From Deltaproteobacteria bacterium (GTDB lineage Bacteria; Desulfobacterota; Dissulfuribacteria; Dissulfuribacterales; QOAL01): 64,000 nucleotides of DNA. This document shows positions 35,818 through 44,341 of the stretch, piece after piece. A program made the translations under genes and the position numbers. How positions within the stretch are numbered: the first letter of the stretch is position 1; every line of letters starts with the position of its first letter. The notes under the pieces were generated by a model, which was given only the letters and a program-made list of their open reading frames with translations, did no database searches and was not told the origin of the DNA. The DNA lies in NCBI GenBank assembly GCA_024275145.1, contig JAJRZR010000035.1, positions 1-64,000 on the forward strand, in the 5' to 3' direction.

Positions 35818-36879
35818 ATGAAGAAGATCGATACCCTGATACTTGGAGCAGGCTATGCAGGCGTTCCGATCGCGTTCAGGCTGCAAAGAAGGTCTATCCC
35901 ATACCTTATCGTCAACAAAAGGCCCTATCAGAGCCTTATTGCCCTGCTGCCGGAGCTTACCACAGGGGCCATAAAGGACGACGAAGGGATATTATGGTTG
36001 AGGGACATCCTAGCCCATATCATGGTGGCCGAGGTAAGGGAGATAGACCCTGAACATAACACCGTGAGCGTTGAAAACCAGGATGGCCTGGAAAGAATAG
36101 AGTACCGTACCCTTACCATCTGCCTGGGATGGGTTGCAGACACCTTTCTGCCTGCCCGTGGCGTTAAAATAGTGGAAGACCTTCCATCTGCACTTGCGGT
36201 ACGCAAACTGCTGTACGAGAAGCCGCGTAGGGTCGTGGTATGCGGTGGGGGATTCGTAGGCGTGGAAACCGCAGGTCAACTCGCAGAGCTTTCAGGACAC
36301 ATGGGCTATGAGGTCATCCTGCTGGAGGCGGCAAGTGACATATTGGCTGGTTTGCCTGAAAAGATACGTGCACACGCCAGGAAGGTCCTGGAGGAAAAGG
36401 GTGTCAACATAGTCTGTAACAGCCACCTTACAGAGATACGGGAAAAGGAGGTCCTGCTGGACACTGGACAGAGGATAAACGGGGATATCATACTGTGGGC
36501 CTTGGGTGTCAAGGCCAACCCAATCGTTGCACAGGCAGGCTTCTCAACAGACTCCAAGGGCCGGGGGCTTGTGGACACCTACCTCAGATCGGTCGATTTC
36601 GAAAACGTCTTCTTCGCTGGGGATTGTGCCGGTACGAAACAGCCCATGTTGGGTCAAATCGCTGTACAACAGGGAAAATACCTGGGAGAATACCTGCCAA
36701 GGCTTGCGAAGGGTGAGGAAATCCCTGTCCCTGATTTCAAATACAAGGGACTCACTGTCAGCATAGGGGAAGATGACGCAATAGCTGCAATTGGCGGAAA
36801 GGTAAGTTTTTCCGGGCTGCTGGCGGTTGTGCTCAAAAAGATAATAGGAAAGAAATACTTCCTCGACATAACATTATAG
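35818..36879 (+). CDS. FAD-dependent NAD(P)H oxidoreductase (NDH-2-like)
   Basis: A 353-residue flavoprotein of the pyridine nucleotide-disulphide oxidoreductase group. It has an FAD-binding LILGAGYAGVPIAFRL, an NAD-binding VVVCGGGFVGVETAGQLAEL and the second FAD motif NVFFAGDCAG. No redox-active CxxC is visible, and the layout resembles type II NADH dehydrogenase, though shorter at the C-terminus than E. coli Ndh. ATG 35818 is preferred over GTG 35815 because AGGGAGGA lies seven bases before it. It ends a four- or five-gene plus-strand group. Confidence 0.87.
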   Translation: MKKIDTLILGAGYAGVPIAFRLQRRSIPYLIVNKRPYQSLIALLPELTTGAIKDDEGILWLRDILAHIMVAEVREIDPEHNTVSVENQDGLERIEYRTLTICLGWVADTFLPARGVKIVEDLPSALAVRKLLYEKPRRVVVCGGGFVGVETAGQLAELSGHMGYEVILLEAASDILAGLPEKIRAHARKVLEEKGVNIVCNSHLTEIREKEVLLDTGQRINGDIILWALGVKANPIVAQAGFSTDSKGRGLVDTYLRSVDFENVFFAGDCAGTKQPMLGQIAVQQGKYLGEYLPRLAKGEEIPVPDFKYKGLTVSIGEDDAIAAIGGKVSFSGLLAVVLKKIIGKKYFLDITL

Positions 36880-37033
36880 GCTCCTTTAAATTCCCACGGG
36901 TGCAAGGGAGACATTGTGCCTTTGCCATATGGTTTTCTGGTACATGGGGCGTAGAAGGTTTTAAAATACACCCCCATCAGGGATGTATTTTCATGTCAGG
37001 GGGCGCCTGTACGGGGCCTGCTCAGGCATGAAC

Positions 37034-37290
37034 CCGGATTATGCAGCGCGCAAGTTTGCCGAAGACGCAAGAGGGAAGGACACGCAGACGTACTTGTGTA
37101 CTTCAACTGCCCGATAACGCATCAAATTCGGTAAATTGCGCGCCCCTTGCGGCTTCAAATGCCGGATGATTTCGTTTAGAAGTTGTTGCACCTTTCGGAT
37201 GAACTGAATAGAATGCTGATTTGCTTGTAACATCTTGTATTTTTACGCAATTCTATTTATTCAGTATTTGAAGTGCATAATTTGGGATGA
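37034..37290 (+). repeat. Family A MITE-like repeat, copy A2
   Basis: A 257-bp element from CGGATTATGCAGCGCGCAAG to GAAGTGCATAATTTGGGAT, nearly collinear with A1. The left 110 bp forms a long imperfect hairpin: GCGCGCAAGTTTGCCGAA pairs with TTCGGTAAATTGCGCGC around a GTACTTGTGTACTTC centre. It has no ORF. Confidence 0.8.
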
Positions 37291-37301
37291 AAGTTTTGGG
37301 A

Positions 37302-37332
37302 CAAAAAAAACCCCAACCATGATGGCTGGGGC
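37302..37332 (-). terminator. Rho-independent terminator (minus strand)
   Basis: On the minus strand CCCCAGCCATCATGGTTGGGG forms a stem of 5 plus 4 pairs around one mismatch and is followed by TTTTTTTT. It can only serve a leftward transcript starting between it and typA. Confidence 0.8.
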
Positions 37333-37405
37333 TAAGGAGAGGAGGAGGAGGAAAGAGAGATTGAATATGTAATCCTTCAATCTTATTATTCTGTTCGGAA
37401 ACATT
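37302..37405 (-). ncRNA. Candidate small RNA with anti-Shine-Dalgarno stretch
   Basis: On the minus strand, a GATTGAA/TTCAATC hairpin (37382-37359) is followed by an unpaired CTCTTTCCTCCTCCTCCTCTCC stretch, then the strong terminator. This hairpin, C-rich loop, terminator layout matches trans-acting small RNAs that mask ribosome-binding sites. No protein gene explains the terminator. The 5' end is a guess, as several weak promoter-like sequences lie at 37390-37450. Confidence 0.45.
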
Positions 37406-37655
37406 TAGAAGAAACTTTAGCGTCTGCACAATTTTTTTTATTTTTTTCCCATCCACGGCCCTTTTTGGTATGGATGGCAACCCCAAAGCCCGCCGATAGC
37501 CGGAAAGGGCTCTAAGATCCGGCAGATATTCCATAAAAACGGAAACAAGCAATTCGCTTGCTATTTTTCTACAAGTCCTGTAACTTCGCCATCCTGTGCC
37601 AGGTTTAGATGATTGGCAATCCAGGTGCGGCCCCCTTCGGAAGCGCCCATTTACC

Positions 37656-37805
37656 ATGAAGGCACACACCGTGGACACGTATCCCGATGCTATGGAATAC
37701 TGTATCGAATTGCAGGCCGCTGGCAGCTTACAGGGGAGATCGTCCTTTGTCGGGGACCCTATCCTCATATCGCAGGGTGACTGCCCAACGGACAGGCTGG
37801 CATGA
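37656..37805 (+). CDS. Possible small protein upstream of typA
   Basis: A 49-residue ORF from ATG 37656 (KAHTVDTYPDAMEYCIELQAAG, then FVGDPILISQGDCPTD). Its composition looks protein-like and it ends 21 bases before typA. A weak GGAAG lies 12 bases upstream of the start. No family is recognised. It could instead be leader sequence of typA. Confidence 0.35.
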   Translation: MKAHTVDTYPDAMEYCIELQAAGSLQGRSSFVGDPILISQGDCPTDRLA

Positions 37806-37826
37806 AGGTATTAGGATATTTAGATT

Positions 37827-39629
37827 ATGGACCAACGACATATAAGAAACGTGGCGATCATCGCCCATGTTGACCATGGAAAGACCACGCTGGTGGACCA
37901 GCTCTTCCGCCAAAGTGGCATGTTTCGCAGCAACCAGCAGGTTGTGGAACGAATGATGGATTCCATGGACCTTGAAAGGGAACGTGGAATTACCATAGCA
38001 TCAAAAAATGGATCATATACCTACGGAGATTACCTGATCAACATCATAGATACCCCTGGGCATGCAGACTTCGGTGGACAGGTTGAAAGGGTCCTGCGCA
38101 TGGCTGACGGGGCACTGCTGCTGGTGGATGCCCAGGAAGGCCCCATGCCCCAGACGTTCTTCGTGGTTAAGAAGGCATTGGCCGCACGTCTGCCACTGGT
38201 AGTGGTCATCAACAAGGTCGACAAGCCCGCGGCCCGTTGTGATTGGGCCGTGGATCAAGTATTCGATCTTCTCGTAAGGCTGAATGCCCCGGATGAAATA
38301 CTCGATTTCCCTGTCGTCTACGCCTCGGCAAAGGATGGTTATGCCCTGGCAGATCCGGATGACAAGGCCTCCGGGGTAAACGGCATGGCCCTGATATCAG
38401 AGATGATTGTAAGACATATTCCCCCTCCCTCAGGGGACATCTCTGCCCCGCTTCAACTTCAGATCAACACCATTGACTACTCACCGTATCTTGGACGACT
38501 TGGCATTGGAAAACTTATAAACGGTCAAATCAGCATAAACAGCAATGTGGCAGTGGCAAGGCGTGACGGGACGATTTCCCCCGTACGGATCACCAAGATC
38601 TTTAAATTCAAAGGTGAGAGCAAGGTGGAGACCAAGGAGGCAGGTGCGGGAGACATAGTCGCCGTTGCCGGGATGGAGGACGTGACCGTTGGGGTAACCT
38701 TCTGTGACCCCGAGGACCCACGCCCTTTGCCCCTCGTTGAAATCGATCCACCGACTATCGCCATGAATTTCATACCAAACGACTCCCCCTTTGCCGGGAA
38801 GGAGGGGAAATTCGTCACCTCAAGGCATCTGGAGGAAAGGCTCCACAGGGAGACCCTTGCCGATGTGGCGCTCAAGGTAGAGCCCTTGGGTCATGGGGCA
38901 GGTTACAGGGTCTCTGGACGCGGGGAGTTGCATCTGTCTATCCTCATCGAGAAAATGAGGCGCGAAGGTTACGAATTCCAGGTTACCAGACCCCAGGTAA
39001 TAATGAAAAACGATAACGGTCAGGTGCTTGAGCCCTACGAAGAGCTTACGGTAGACGTGGATGAAGCATATCAGGGAGTGGTCATCGAAAAGCTTGGAGG
39101 GCTTAGGGGGATATTGAAGGACATGAAGGTAGAAAGCGGCATGGCCCGCTTGGTATTCAGGGTCCCAACCAGGGGGCTTCTCGGATTCCGTGCCGAATTC
39201 ATGACCGATACCCGGGGGATGGGCACCATGAACTACGTGTTCGATGGATGGGGACCATATGCAGGTGGAATCTGGAACAGGCAAAACGGGGTGTTGGTAG
39301 TAAAGGAGGGATGCATCACTGTGGCGTATGCCTTGTTCAACCTCCAGGAACGTGGAAAGTTGTTTCTCGGTCCTGGGGTCAAGGTCTACAAGGGCCAGAT
39401 CATAGGTGAACATTGCCGGTCAGGGGACCTCGTGGTCAATCCTGCAAAGGGTAAAAAACTTACCAACATGCGGGCTGCCGGATCCGATGATGCGGTTATA
39501 CTCACCCCACCCAGGGTAATGAGCCTCGAAGATTGTATATCGTATATCAATGATGACGAACTCGTTGAGGTCACCCCCATGGCAATACGTCTTCGAAAGG
39601 CAAAAGGGGCCAGGGTCAGGCCATCGTAG
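37827..39629 (+). CDS. typA: Ribosome-associated GTPase TypA/BipA
   Basis: A 600-residue translational GTPase related to EF-G that acts on the ribosome during stress and 50S assembly. The G-motifs are [25 protein letters not shown] and NKVDKP. The C-terminal BipA-specific region ([27 protein letters not shown]) is present and the length is typical. The ribosome-binding site is weak (TTAGGA). It appears to be a single-gene unit, flanked by repeat-filled gaps. Confidence 0.96.
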   Translation: MDQRHIRNVAIIAHVDHGKTTLVDQLFRQSGMFRSNQQVVERMMDSMDLERERGITIASKNGSYTYGDYLINIIDTPGHADFGGQVERVLRMADGALLLVDAQEGPMPQTFFVVKKALAARLPLVVVINKVDKPAARCDWAVDQVFDLLVRLNAPDEILDFPVVYASAKDGYALADPDDKASGVNGMALISEMIVRHIPPPSGDISAPLQLQINTIDYSPYLGRLGIGKLINGQISINSNVAVARRDGTISPVRITKIFKFKGESKVETKEAGAGDIVAVAGMEDVTVGVTFCDPEDPRPLPLVEIDPPTIAMNFIPNDSPFAGKEGKFVTSRHLEERLHRETLADVALKVEPLGHGAGYRVSGRGELHLSILIEKMRREGYEFQVTRPQVIMKNDNGQVLEPYEELTVDVDEAYQGVVIEKLGGLRGILKDMKVESGMARLVFRVPTRGLLGFRAEFMTDTRGMGTMNYVFDGWGPYAGGIWNRQNGVLVVKEGCITVAYALFNLQERGKLFLGPGVKVYKGQIIGEHCRSGDLVVNPAKGKKLTNMRAAGSDDAVILTPPRVMSLEDCISYINDDELVEVTPMAIRLRKAKGARVRPS

Positions 39630-39672
39630 ATGGACAGGTATCGCCCATCTCTGCGCCAGTGCAATGCACAAT

Positions 39673-39770
39673 CTTGCCAACTTGTAAAGATTATCTTATC
39701 TTAGCGTGAAAACTGCCTTCGGGCTGTGTTTTCGTATTCGTAATGGTGCCATTAATCACCATGGGCTACG
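39673..39770 (-). repeat. Family B repeat, left half of an inverted pair
   Basis: Begins CTTGCCAACTTG, then GCGTGAAAACTGCC, GGGCTGTGTTTTCG. It is the reverse orientation of the unit at 39834-39918, with about 60 bases between them, a BIME-like arrangement downstream of typA. Confidence 0.65.
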
Positions 39771-39833
39771 TAAAGGTTGTAATGAAAATATAGTCGCCAT
39801 CGGGAACAACAAATGGGCGCTTCCAAAACCTTC

Positions 39834-39918
39834 GTGCGGCCCGTATCTTGATGCCGCACCCATGGCATAAAAAAACACAGCCAAGGGACAAGATGTATTT
39901 TCACGCCAAGTTGGCAAG
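39834..39918 (+). repeat. Family B repeat, right half of an inverted pair
   Basis: The best-preserved copy here: GCGGCCCGTATCTTGATGCC, CATGGCATAAAAAAACACAGCC, GATGTATTTTCACGCCAAG, then TTGGCAAG. The AAACAC and GTATTTTCACG parts can fold on each other. Confidence 0.7.
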
Positions 39919-39996
39919 CTAGCGGGAAAATGCATCCTAACATCGGGCAGGCAAGAACGTCTTAGAGGCGCCCGAACATCACTGGATGTATCTTAT

Positions 39997-40404
39997 ATGG
40001 ACCTAAAACAAATTGAATCGATTATAACGGAAGAATTTATTTCAGGTCTCTTTCCACCTGAAAAGACGGATGAATTCTTTAATGCCCTTTATGGCGGGGC
40101 TGAAACCGGTGCGTTTGATATCAGTCTGCACCTCGACGGCGTCGACAGGGCTACCAACTCGCTCATGCTGGAATTCTGGCTGACCGAAAGACCTGGGAAA
40201 TGCATGGCCTGCAACCTCACCTATGGCCTGCCGCAGGTCTTTGACAGGCATCCTGTAATCGACATCAAGGGCATCAGTGCAGCGATAGAAAAGGTGCTAG
40301 CACCTGAAATAAGCGTCAAGGGATGGCAGATCGGGACCACGGAGCCCAGAAATCCCACATTGAGTGTCATACCCCTCAGGATATCCCTGGGGGAGGCCGG
40401 GTAA
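39997..40404 (+). CDS. Conserved hypothetical protein
   Basis: A 135-residue soluble protein. LEFWLTERPGKCMACNLTYGLPQVF carries a CxxC pair, and the pattern (FFNALYGGAETGAFDISL, HPVIDIKGI) matches a conserved family of Desulfobacterota that some databases mislabel as a homeobox protein; this is from memory. The CMAC motif could bind metal or be redox-active. It is followed by a phosphoesterase gene 13 bases later, suggesting co-transcription. ATG 39997 has no strong ribosome-binding site. Confidence 0.75.
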   Translation: MDLKQIESIITEEFISGLFPPEKTDEFFNALYGGAETGAFDISLHLDGVDRATNSLMLEFWLTERPGKCMACNLTYGLPQVFDRHPVIDIKGISAAIEKVLAPEISVKGWQIGTTEPRNPTLSVIPLRISLGEAG

Positions 40405-40417
40405 TCTGGTAAAGCCC

Positions 40418-41074
40418 ATGAAAGTAATAGCCTTTGGCGATATCCATATGGACTGCCGGGCAATAAAAAAGATCCCGGATCTAGAGCATGCCAACTTGGT
40501 GATCATAACCGGGGACCTGACCAACTTCGGTGGAAGGAAAGAGGCCTTGAGGATCCTTGAAGAGATACGCGGGATCAATCCCAGGTGTTATGCCATACAT
40601 GGCAATCTGGATCTGCCTGAGGTAAACGATCTCCTTTCAGGGCTTGAAATAAACCTTCATAGTACAGGAATCATCCAGGGAGACATAGGCCTTTTCGGTG
40701 TCGGGGGATCAAACATCACTCCCTTCAATACCCCGAGCGAATATACAGAAGAGGAGATAAGTGAATTTGTAAATAGGGCATATGAGTGTATACAGGATGC
40801 ACCTATCAAGGTCCTCATCTCCCATGCGCCGCCCTATGGAACCGTTACCGATCAATTAAACAACGGTATGCACGTAGGCAGCAAGGCCATTCGCGAATTC
40901 ATTGAAAAATACCAGCCGGATTTCTGCTTCACCGGCCATATCCATGAGGCAAGGGGGAAAGATACCATAGGCCAAAGCCTTATCCTGAATCCCGGAATGC
41001 TGATAGAGCCAGGATGGATAGAATTTGAATCAAAGGAAAATGGCAATTACCTGGCACGGCTGAACAGGACGTAA
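40418..41074 (+). CDS. Calcineurin-like metallophosphoesterase
   Basis: A 218-residue phosphoesterase with the full metal-binding series: FGDIHMD, ITGDLTNFG, IHGNLD, ISHAPPYG and TGHIHEA. The fold and size resemble small archaeal and bacterial YfcE-like enzymes; the substrate is unknown. The track start at 40364 overlaps the upstream gene, and ATG 40418 begins directly with the first beta strand (MKVIAFGDIH), as is usual. It ends 48 bases before the convergent rfbD gene. Confidence 0.88.
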   Translation: MKVIAFGDIHMDCRAIKKIPDLEHANLVIITGDLTNFGGRKEALRILEEIRGINPRCYAIHGNLDLPEVNDLLSGLEINLHSTGIIQGDIGLFGVGGSNITPFNTPSEYTEEEISEFVNRAYECIQDAPIKVLISHAPPYGTVTDQLNNGMHVGSKAIREFIEKYQPDFCFTGHIHEARGKDTIGQSLILNPGMLIEPGWIEFESKENGNYLARLNRT

Positions 41075-41122
41075 AACGTGGCCCTTACCTCTTACCTGCG
41101 CCTGGGCCACTCCACCTGCCTG

Positions 41123-42001
41123 CTATTCCAACGGCTGGCCTGCCATTGGATTCCCTTTGAGAAAACATCTGAGCGCATCCCTCCAGTGTCTCAAATACGC
41201 CCCGGTTTTTGCGTGAAAGCGGCTATTGTCCAACACCGAATATGCAGGGCGCATTGCAGGCCGTTTGAATTCATTGCTTGAGACAGGCACGACCCGGCCG
41301 TTATCCCTGCCAGACAACTCAAGGATCGCCCTGGCAAAATCGTACCAGGAGCAGGCCCCTTGGTTGGTCACATGAAAGATTCCTCTGGCTCCGGACTGCA
41401 CCAACGACAACATACCCCCTGCCAAATCGACAGTGTAGGTAGGAGCGCCTATCTGGTCGTCAACTATTCTCAACTCCTTGTCCCCCTCATAGAGATTCAA
41501 AACGGTAGAGACGAAGTTTGGACCATGTTCACCATACAACCATGAGGTCCTTACTATTATATAATCCGCACCCGATTCAGCGACACCTCTCTCTCCACAG
41601 AGTTTTGATAGACCATAGACATTGAGGGGGGATGCGGCATCTGTCTCCTTGTATGGCACCTCGCCCCTGCCATCGAAAACGTAGTCCGTACTCACCTGAA
41701 CAAAAAGGGCACCTGACTCCCTGCAGGCATGGGCCAGATTGCCAGCACCCTCGGCGTTCACTGCCATTGCCAGTTCCCGCTCCTTCTCACATAGATCCAC
41801 CTTTGTAAACGCTGCACAGTTCACCACAGCAAAAGGAGCCTGGCGTATGACTACGTCAAGGCATCTGGCCCTGTCGGTTATATCGAGATCGTCCTTGCCC
41901 AGGCATACCATGTTGAAGGGGCCTGAAAAGGTCTTGATCACATCGGCTGCCAGCATGCCATGTGCCCCGGTAAGCACTATTTTTTTATCGTCAAGGTGCA
42001 T
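41123..42001 (-). CDS. rfbD: dTDP-4-dehydrorhamnose reductase
   Basis: A 292-residue short-chain-fold enzyme catalysing the last step to dTDP-L-rhamnose with NAD(P)H. It has VLTGAHGMLAADV (nucleotide loop), the VNCAAFTKVDLCE motif, and the catalytic STDYVFDG and YGLSKLCGE (Tyr-x3-Lys). It lies 107 bases downstream of rfbB in the same direction. rfbA and rfbC are not in the window, so the pathway is split or completed elsewhere. Confidence 0.93.
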   Translation of the reverse strand: MHLDDKKIVLTGAHGMLAADVIKTFSGPFNMVCLGKDDLDITDRARCLDVVIRQAPFAVVNCAAFTKVDLCEKERELAMAVNAEGAGNLAHACRESGALFVQVSTDYVFDGRGEVPYKETDAASPLNVYGLSKLCGERGVAESGADYIIVRTSWLYGEHGPNFVSTVLNLYEGDKELRIVDDQIGAPTYTVDLAGGMLSLVQSGARGIFHVTNQGACSWYDFARAILELSGRDNGRVVPVSSNEFKRPAMRPAYSVLDNSRFHAKTGAYLRHWRDALRCFLKGNPMAGQPLE

Positions 42002-42108
42002 TATCTATATGGGCTGGATAGTCATTTCCTAAGACCTATACGAGCCGTCCAAATAGATACAGGTCAGGTACGCGACTGAAATGACAGACGTGATTTTAGC
42101 CCTGTATC

Positions 42109-43122
42109 CTATATCTGTTCCCCATAGTGTTGCAGGTAATATCCTTTGTAGGCTCCGGACAGAATCCTTTCCCACCATGGCCGGTTGGCCTCATACCACC
42201 GGATCGTATCCTGGATACCCTGTTCAAAGGAGATACTGGGAGACCAGCCCAGACAATTACCCACCTTTGATATATCCATGGCATAACGCCTGTCATGGCC
42301 GAGACGGTCATCCACATATTCGATCAAGGACTCAGAACTACCAAGGAATCCAAGTATAGTGCGGATCACCTGCAGGTTGCTCATTTCACAGTTGCCGCCA
42401 AGGTTATATATCTCTCCCGGTTTTCCCCTTTCCAACACCTGCATTATTGCCTCACAGTGGTCCGAGACATGTATCCAGTCCCTGACATTCTGCCCGTCGC
42501 CGTAAAGCGGAAGTTTCCTGCCTTCCATGACATTGATGGACATTAAGGGAATGAGTTTTTCCGGGAATTGATAGGGCCCGTAGTTATTGGAACAACGGGT
42601 AATGATTACCGGCGTCCCGTAGGTCTTCCAGGAGGCCCTCACGAGAAGATCAGAGGATGCCTTTGATGCAGCGTAGGGACTGTTGGGCCTCAAGGGATCC
42701 TCCTCCCTGAAGGGGGGCTCATCCGGCCCAAGGGACCCATACACCTCATCGGTAGAGATGTGGATAAACTTTTCTGGCCGATCTGCCCTACGGAAACAGT
42801 CAAGTAGCACCTGCGTTCCCATGACATTCGTGGTTATAAACGGGCTCGCATCGTGGATTGATCTGTCCACGTGACTTTCTGCGGCAAAATGCACTACCGC
42901 ATCCACCTTTTTCATAATGGCAGAGACGAGTTCTTCGTCCTCGATGCGCCCCCTTACAAAGCTGTAACCGGAATTGTCTTCCAGATCGGCAAGATTCTCC
43001 AGGTTGCCTGCATAGGTCAAGGCATCCAGATTTATTACCTCATAATTTCCCGTAGAGATAAGGTGGTGGATAAAATTAGACCCTATAAAACCACAACCTC
43101 CTGTAACTAAAAGCTTTTTCAC
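42109..43122 (-). CDS. rfbB: dTDP-glucose 4,6-dehydratase
   Basis: A 337-residue extended-SDR enzyme for the second step of dTDP-rhamnose synthesis. NAD-binding TGGCGFIGSNFIHHL opens the protein. STDEVYGSLG and YAASKASSDLLVRA carry the catalytic Thr-Asp-Glu and Tyr-Lys residues, and the length matches RmlB. Its product feeds rhamnose incorporation into surface polysaccharide, with rfbD immediately downstream. Confidence 0.95.
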   Translation of the reverse strand: MKKLLVTGGCGFIGSNFIHHLISTGNYEVINLDALTYAGNLENLADLEDNSGYSFVRGRIEDEELVSAIMKKVDAVVHFAAESHVDRSIHDASPFITTNVMGTQVLLDCFRRADRPEKFIHISTDEVYGSLGPDEPPFREEDPLRPNSPYAASKASSDLLVRASWKTYGTPVIITRCSNNYGPYQFPEKLIPLMSINVMEGRKLPLYGDGQNVRDWIHVSDHCEAIMQVLERGKPGEIYNLGGNCEMSNLQVIRTILGFLGSSESLIEYVDDRLGHDRRYAMDISKVGNCLGWSPSISFEQGIQDTIRWYEANRPWWERILSGAYKGYYLQHYGEQI

Positions 43123-43194
43123 CTATACTTCCTGTCCTGTACCGGGTATGTATCAAGGGGCCTCTACCCCCGGAGATATTTTACTCGACGCTAG

Positions 43195-43857
43195 CTAGCC
43201 AAGTATCTCCCTTTTCACCTCTTCGATACCGAGTTTTTTTATTAATCTATCCACCCTGGCCTTTTTCTTGACTTCGCGTGAAAACAGGCGTGCCAGGCGC
43301 CTCAGGATCCGGGCCGCATCCTGTTCAGTGGTAACAGTGGCAACCTCTTGCCCTGTTCTTGGTCTTACACCACCGTGTCCCCCTATGAGAACCTTGAATC
43401 CACTTCGCTGCCCCATAAGGCCAAAATCCATTAGATTTGCCCAGGAACAGCAGGCAGGACAACCTGAAACCCCTACCTTCAACTTTGGGGGTATGGCCTC
43501 CCTGGCCAATTCCTCGTAAAGATACTCGCCCATGGCAAAGGTGTCCTGAAAGGCCAGCTTACAATAGGGCTTCCCAACGCACACCCTGGGATGAGAAAGA
43601 TCCCTTGCCTTCCTGACCACGGCCCCGGCGGACTCCAGTGCCTTCATGGCCTTGATTCCTGCCTCATACTCGAGCCCCAACAGCATGATCTTTTGGGCAA
43701 CGGTGATATGAAGAGATATACCAGATACCCTGGAAACTTCAGTGAGCACCTCCAGGACCTGACCCTTCAGAATTCCATTCGGCAATTCAATGGTAAGGGC
43801 GTAGGTCCCATCCTTCTGGACCATAAGCCCGGGAACGATCTTGTTGTCTTCAACCAT
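43195..43857 (-). CDS. Small siroheme sulfite/nitrite reductase-like protein
   Basis: A 220-residue protein of the low-molecular-weight, assimilatory-type sulfite reductase group known from sulfate reducers. It has one ferredoxin-like half (LTEVSRVSGISLHITVAQKIML) and the coupled siroheme/4Fe-4S motif: CVGKPYC and GCPACC. I start at ATG 43857, with GGAGAG eight bases before it, which gives the family length. The longer ORF from 43986 includes family B repeat sequence. It is divergent from a ferredoxin gene across an FNR/DNR-type palindrome. Confidence 0.88.
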   Translation of the reverse strand: MVEDNKIVPGLMVQKDGTYALTIELPNGILKGQVLEVLTEVSRVSGISLHITVAQKIMLLGLEYEAGIKAMKALESAGAVVRKARDLSHPRVCVGKPYCKLAFQDTFAMGEYLYEELAREAIPPKLKVGVSGCPACCSWANLMDFGLMGQRSGFKVLIGGHGGVRPRTGQEVATVTTEQDAARILRRLARLFSREVKKKARVDRLIKKLGIEEVKREILG

Positions 43858-44341
43858 GGCAGGCTCTCTCCTTTCAAGAAACCGACGAACTTGCAATTTG
43901 CCTGAATCAGTTACATGGGCACTTCCAGGCATGGAAACACGGGGGAAAGGCATTCCAGATTTGCCCACGCTTTTTAAGGTACGCAAGCAGGATATGCCTT
44001 TAAAGTAAAAAGCCAGACAGGCCGTCTGGAAGCCTATAAAAATAAAAAAATTATCAGGAGTCCTTGACCTAAGTCAAGGGCAATAAGCTGCATTGATTAT
44101 ATGATCCAGTATCTTGAGGCTTGATCCTGGATCATGTGCTTCAAAGGCCAAAGATACCGTATCCTGCTTGTCGTATCTAGGGGACCTGTCTGTTTGTATG
44201 TTCGGCGAGCTTTTTGATGATTCCAGGGTGATTCAGGCTAAAAATGCCCTGTATCCACACCATCTGAGATGGAGAAAAAAAACGGCTATTACCCAGACCC
44301 TGTTTACGGAACAAGACTATCACGAAAGGAAACCTCATACC
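43858..44341. other. Divergent control region
   Basis: A 484-bp gap between the sulfite-reductase-like gene and the ferredoxin gene. Near 43915-43950 a degenerate family B fragment (CCAGGCATGGAAACACGGG) occurs. Near 44012-44030 is a CCAGAC/GTCTGG hairpin in an AT-rich stretch. The TTGAC/GTCAA palindrome follows at 44064-44077. Confidence 0.5.
44064..44077. promoter_or_regulatory. FNR/DNR-type operator palindrome
   Basis: TTGACCTAAGTCAA is a perfect dyad of the TTGAC-N4-GTCAA type bound by CRP/FNR-family redox and nitric-oxide regulators. The dyad extends to CCTTGACCTAAGTCAAGG (44062-44079). It lies about 205 bases from the minus-strand start and 265 from the plus-strand start. The regulator is not in the window. 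Confidence 0.5.

Larger units (their letters stand above)
36880..37655. other. Intergenic region with repeats and candidate small RNA
   Basis: The space before typA contains a degenerate family B copy near 36940-37000, repeat A2, a minus-strand Rho-independent terminator with a candidate small RNA, and about 200 further bases (37410-37650) in which I recognise nothing. The minus-strand ORF 37253..37768 runs through the terminator and the repeat end and is not called. Confidence 0.5.
39630..39996. other. Intergenic region filled by paired family B repeats
   Basis: A 367-bp gap with no ORF. A perfect 12-bp inverted repeat, CTTGCCAACTTG at 39673-39684 and CAAGTTGGCAAG at 39907-39918, brackets two oppositely oriented family B units. 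Confidence 0.6.

Noticed and set aside
37455-37530. Possible c-di-GMP (GEMM-like) riboswitch, from CCCCAAAGCC and CCGGATAG-like strings
   Set aside because: The order and pairing do not fit GEMM-I: the GACGCAAAGCC and tetraloop-receptor parts are not both present.
37253-37768. Minus-strand ORF of 171 residues
   Set aside because: Its C-terminal part is encoded by a Rho-independent terminator and the end of repeat A2, so it is not a normal gene.
43858-43986. N-terminal extension of the sulfite-reductase-like protein
   Set aside because: It includes family B repeat sequence; ATG 43857 has a good ribosome-binding site and gives the family length.
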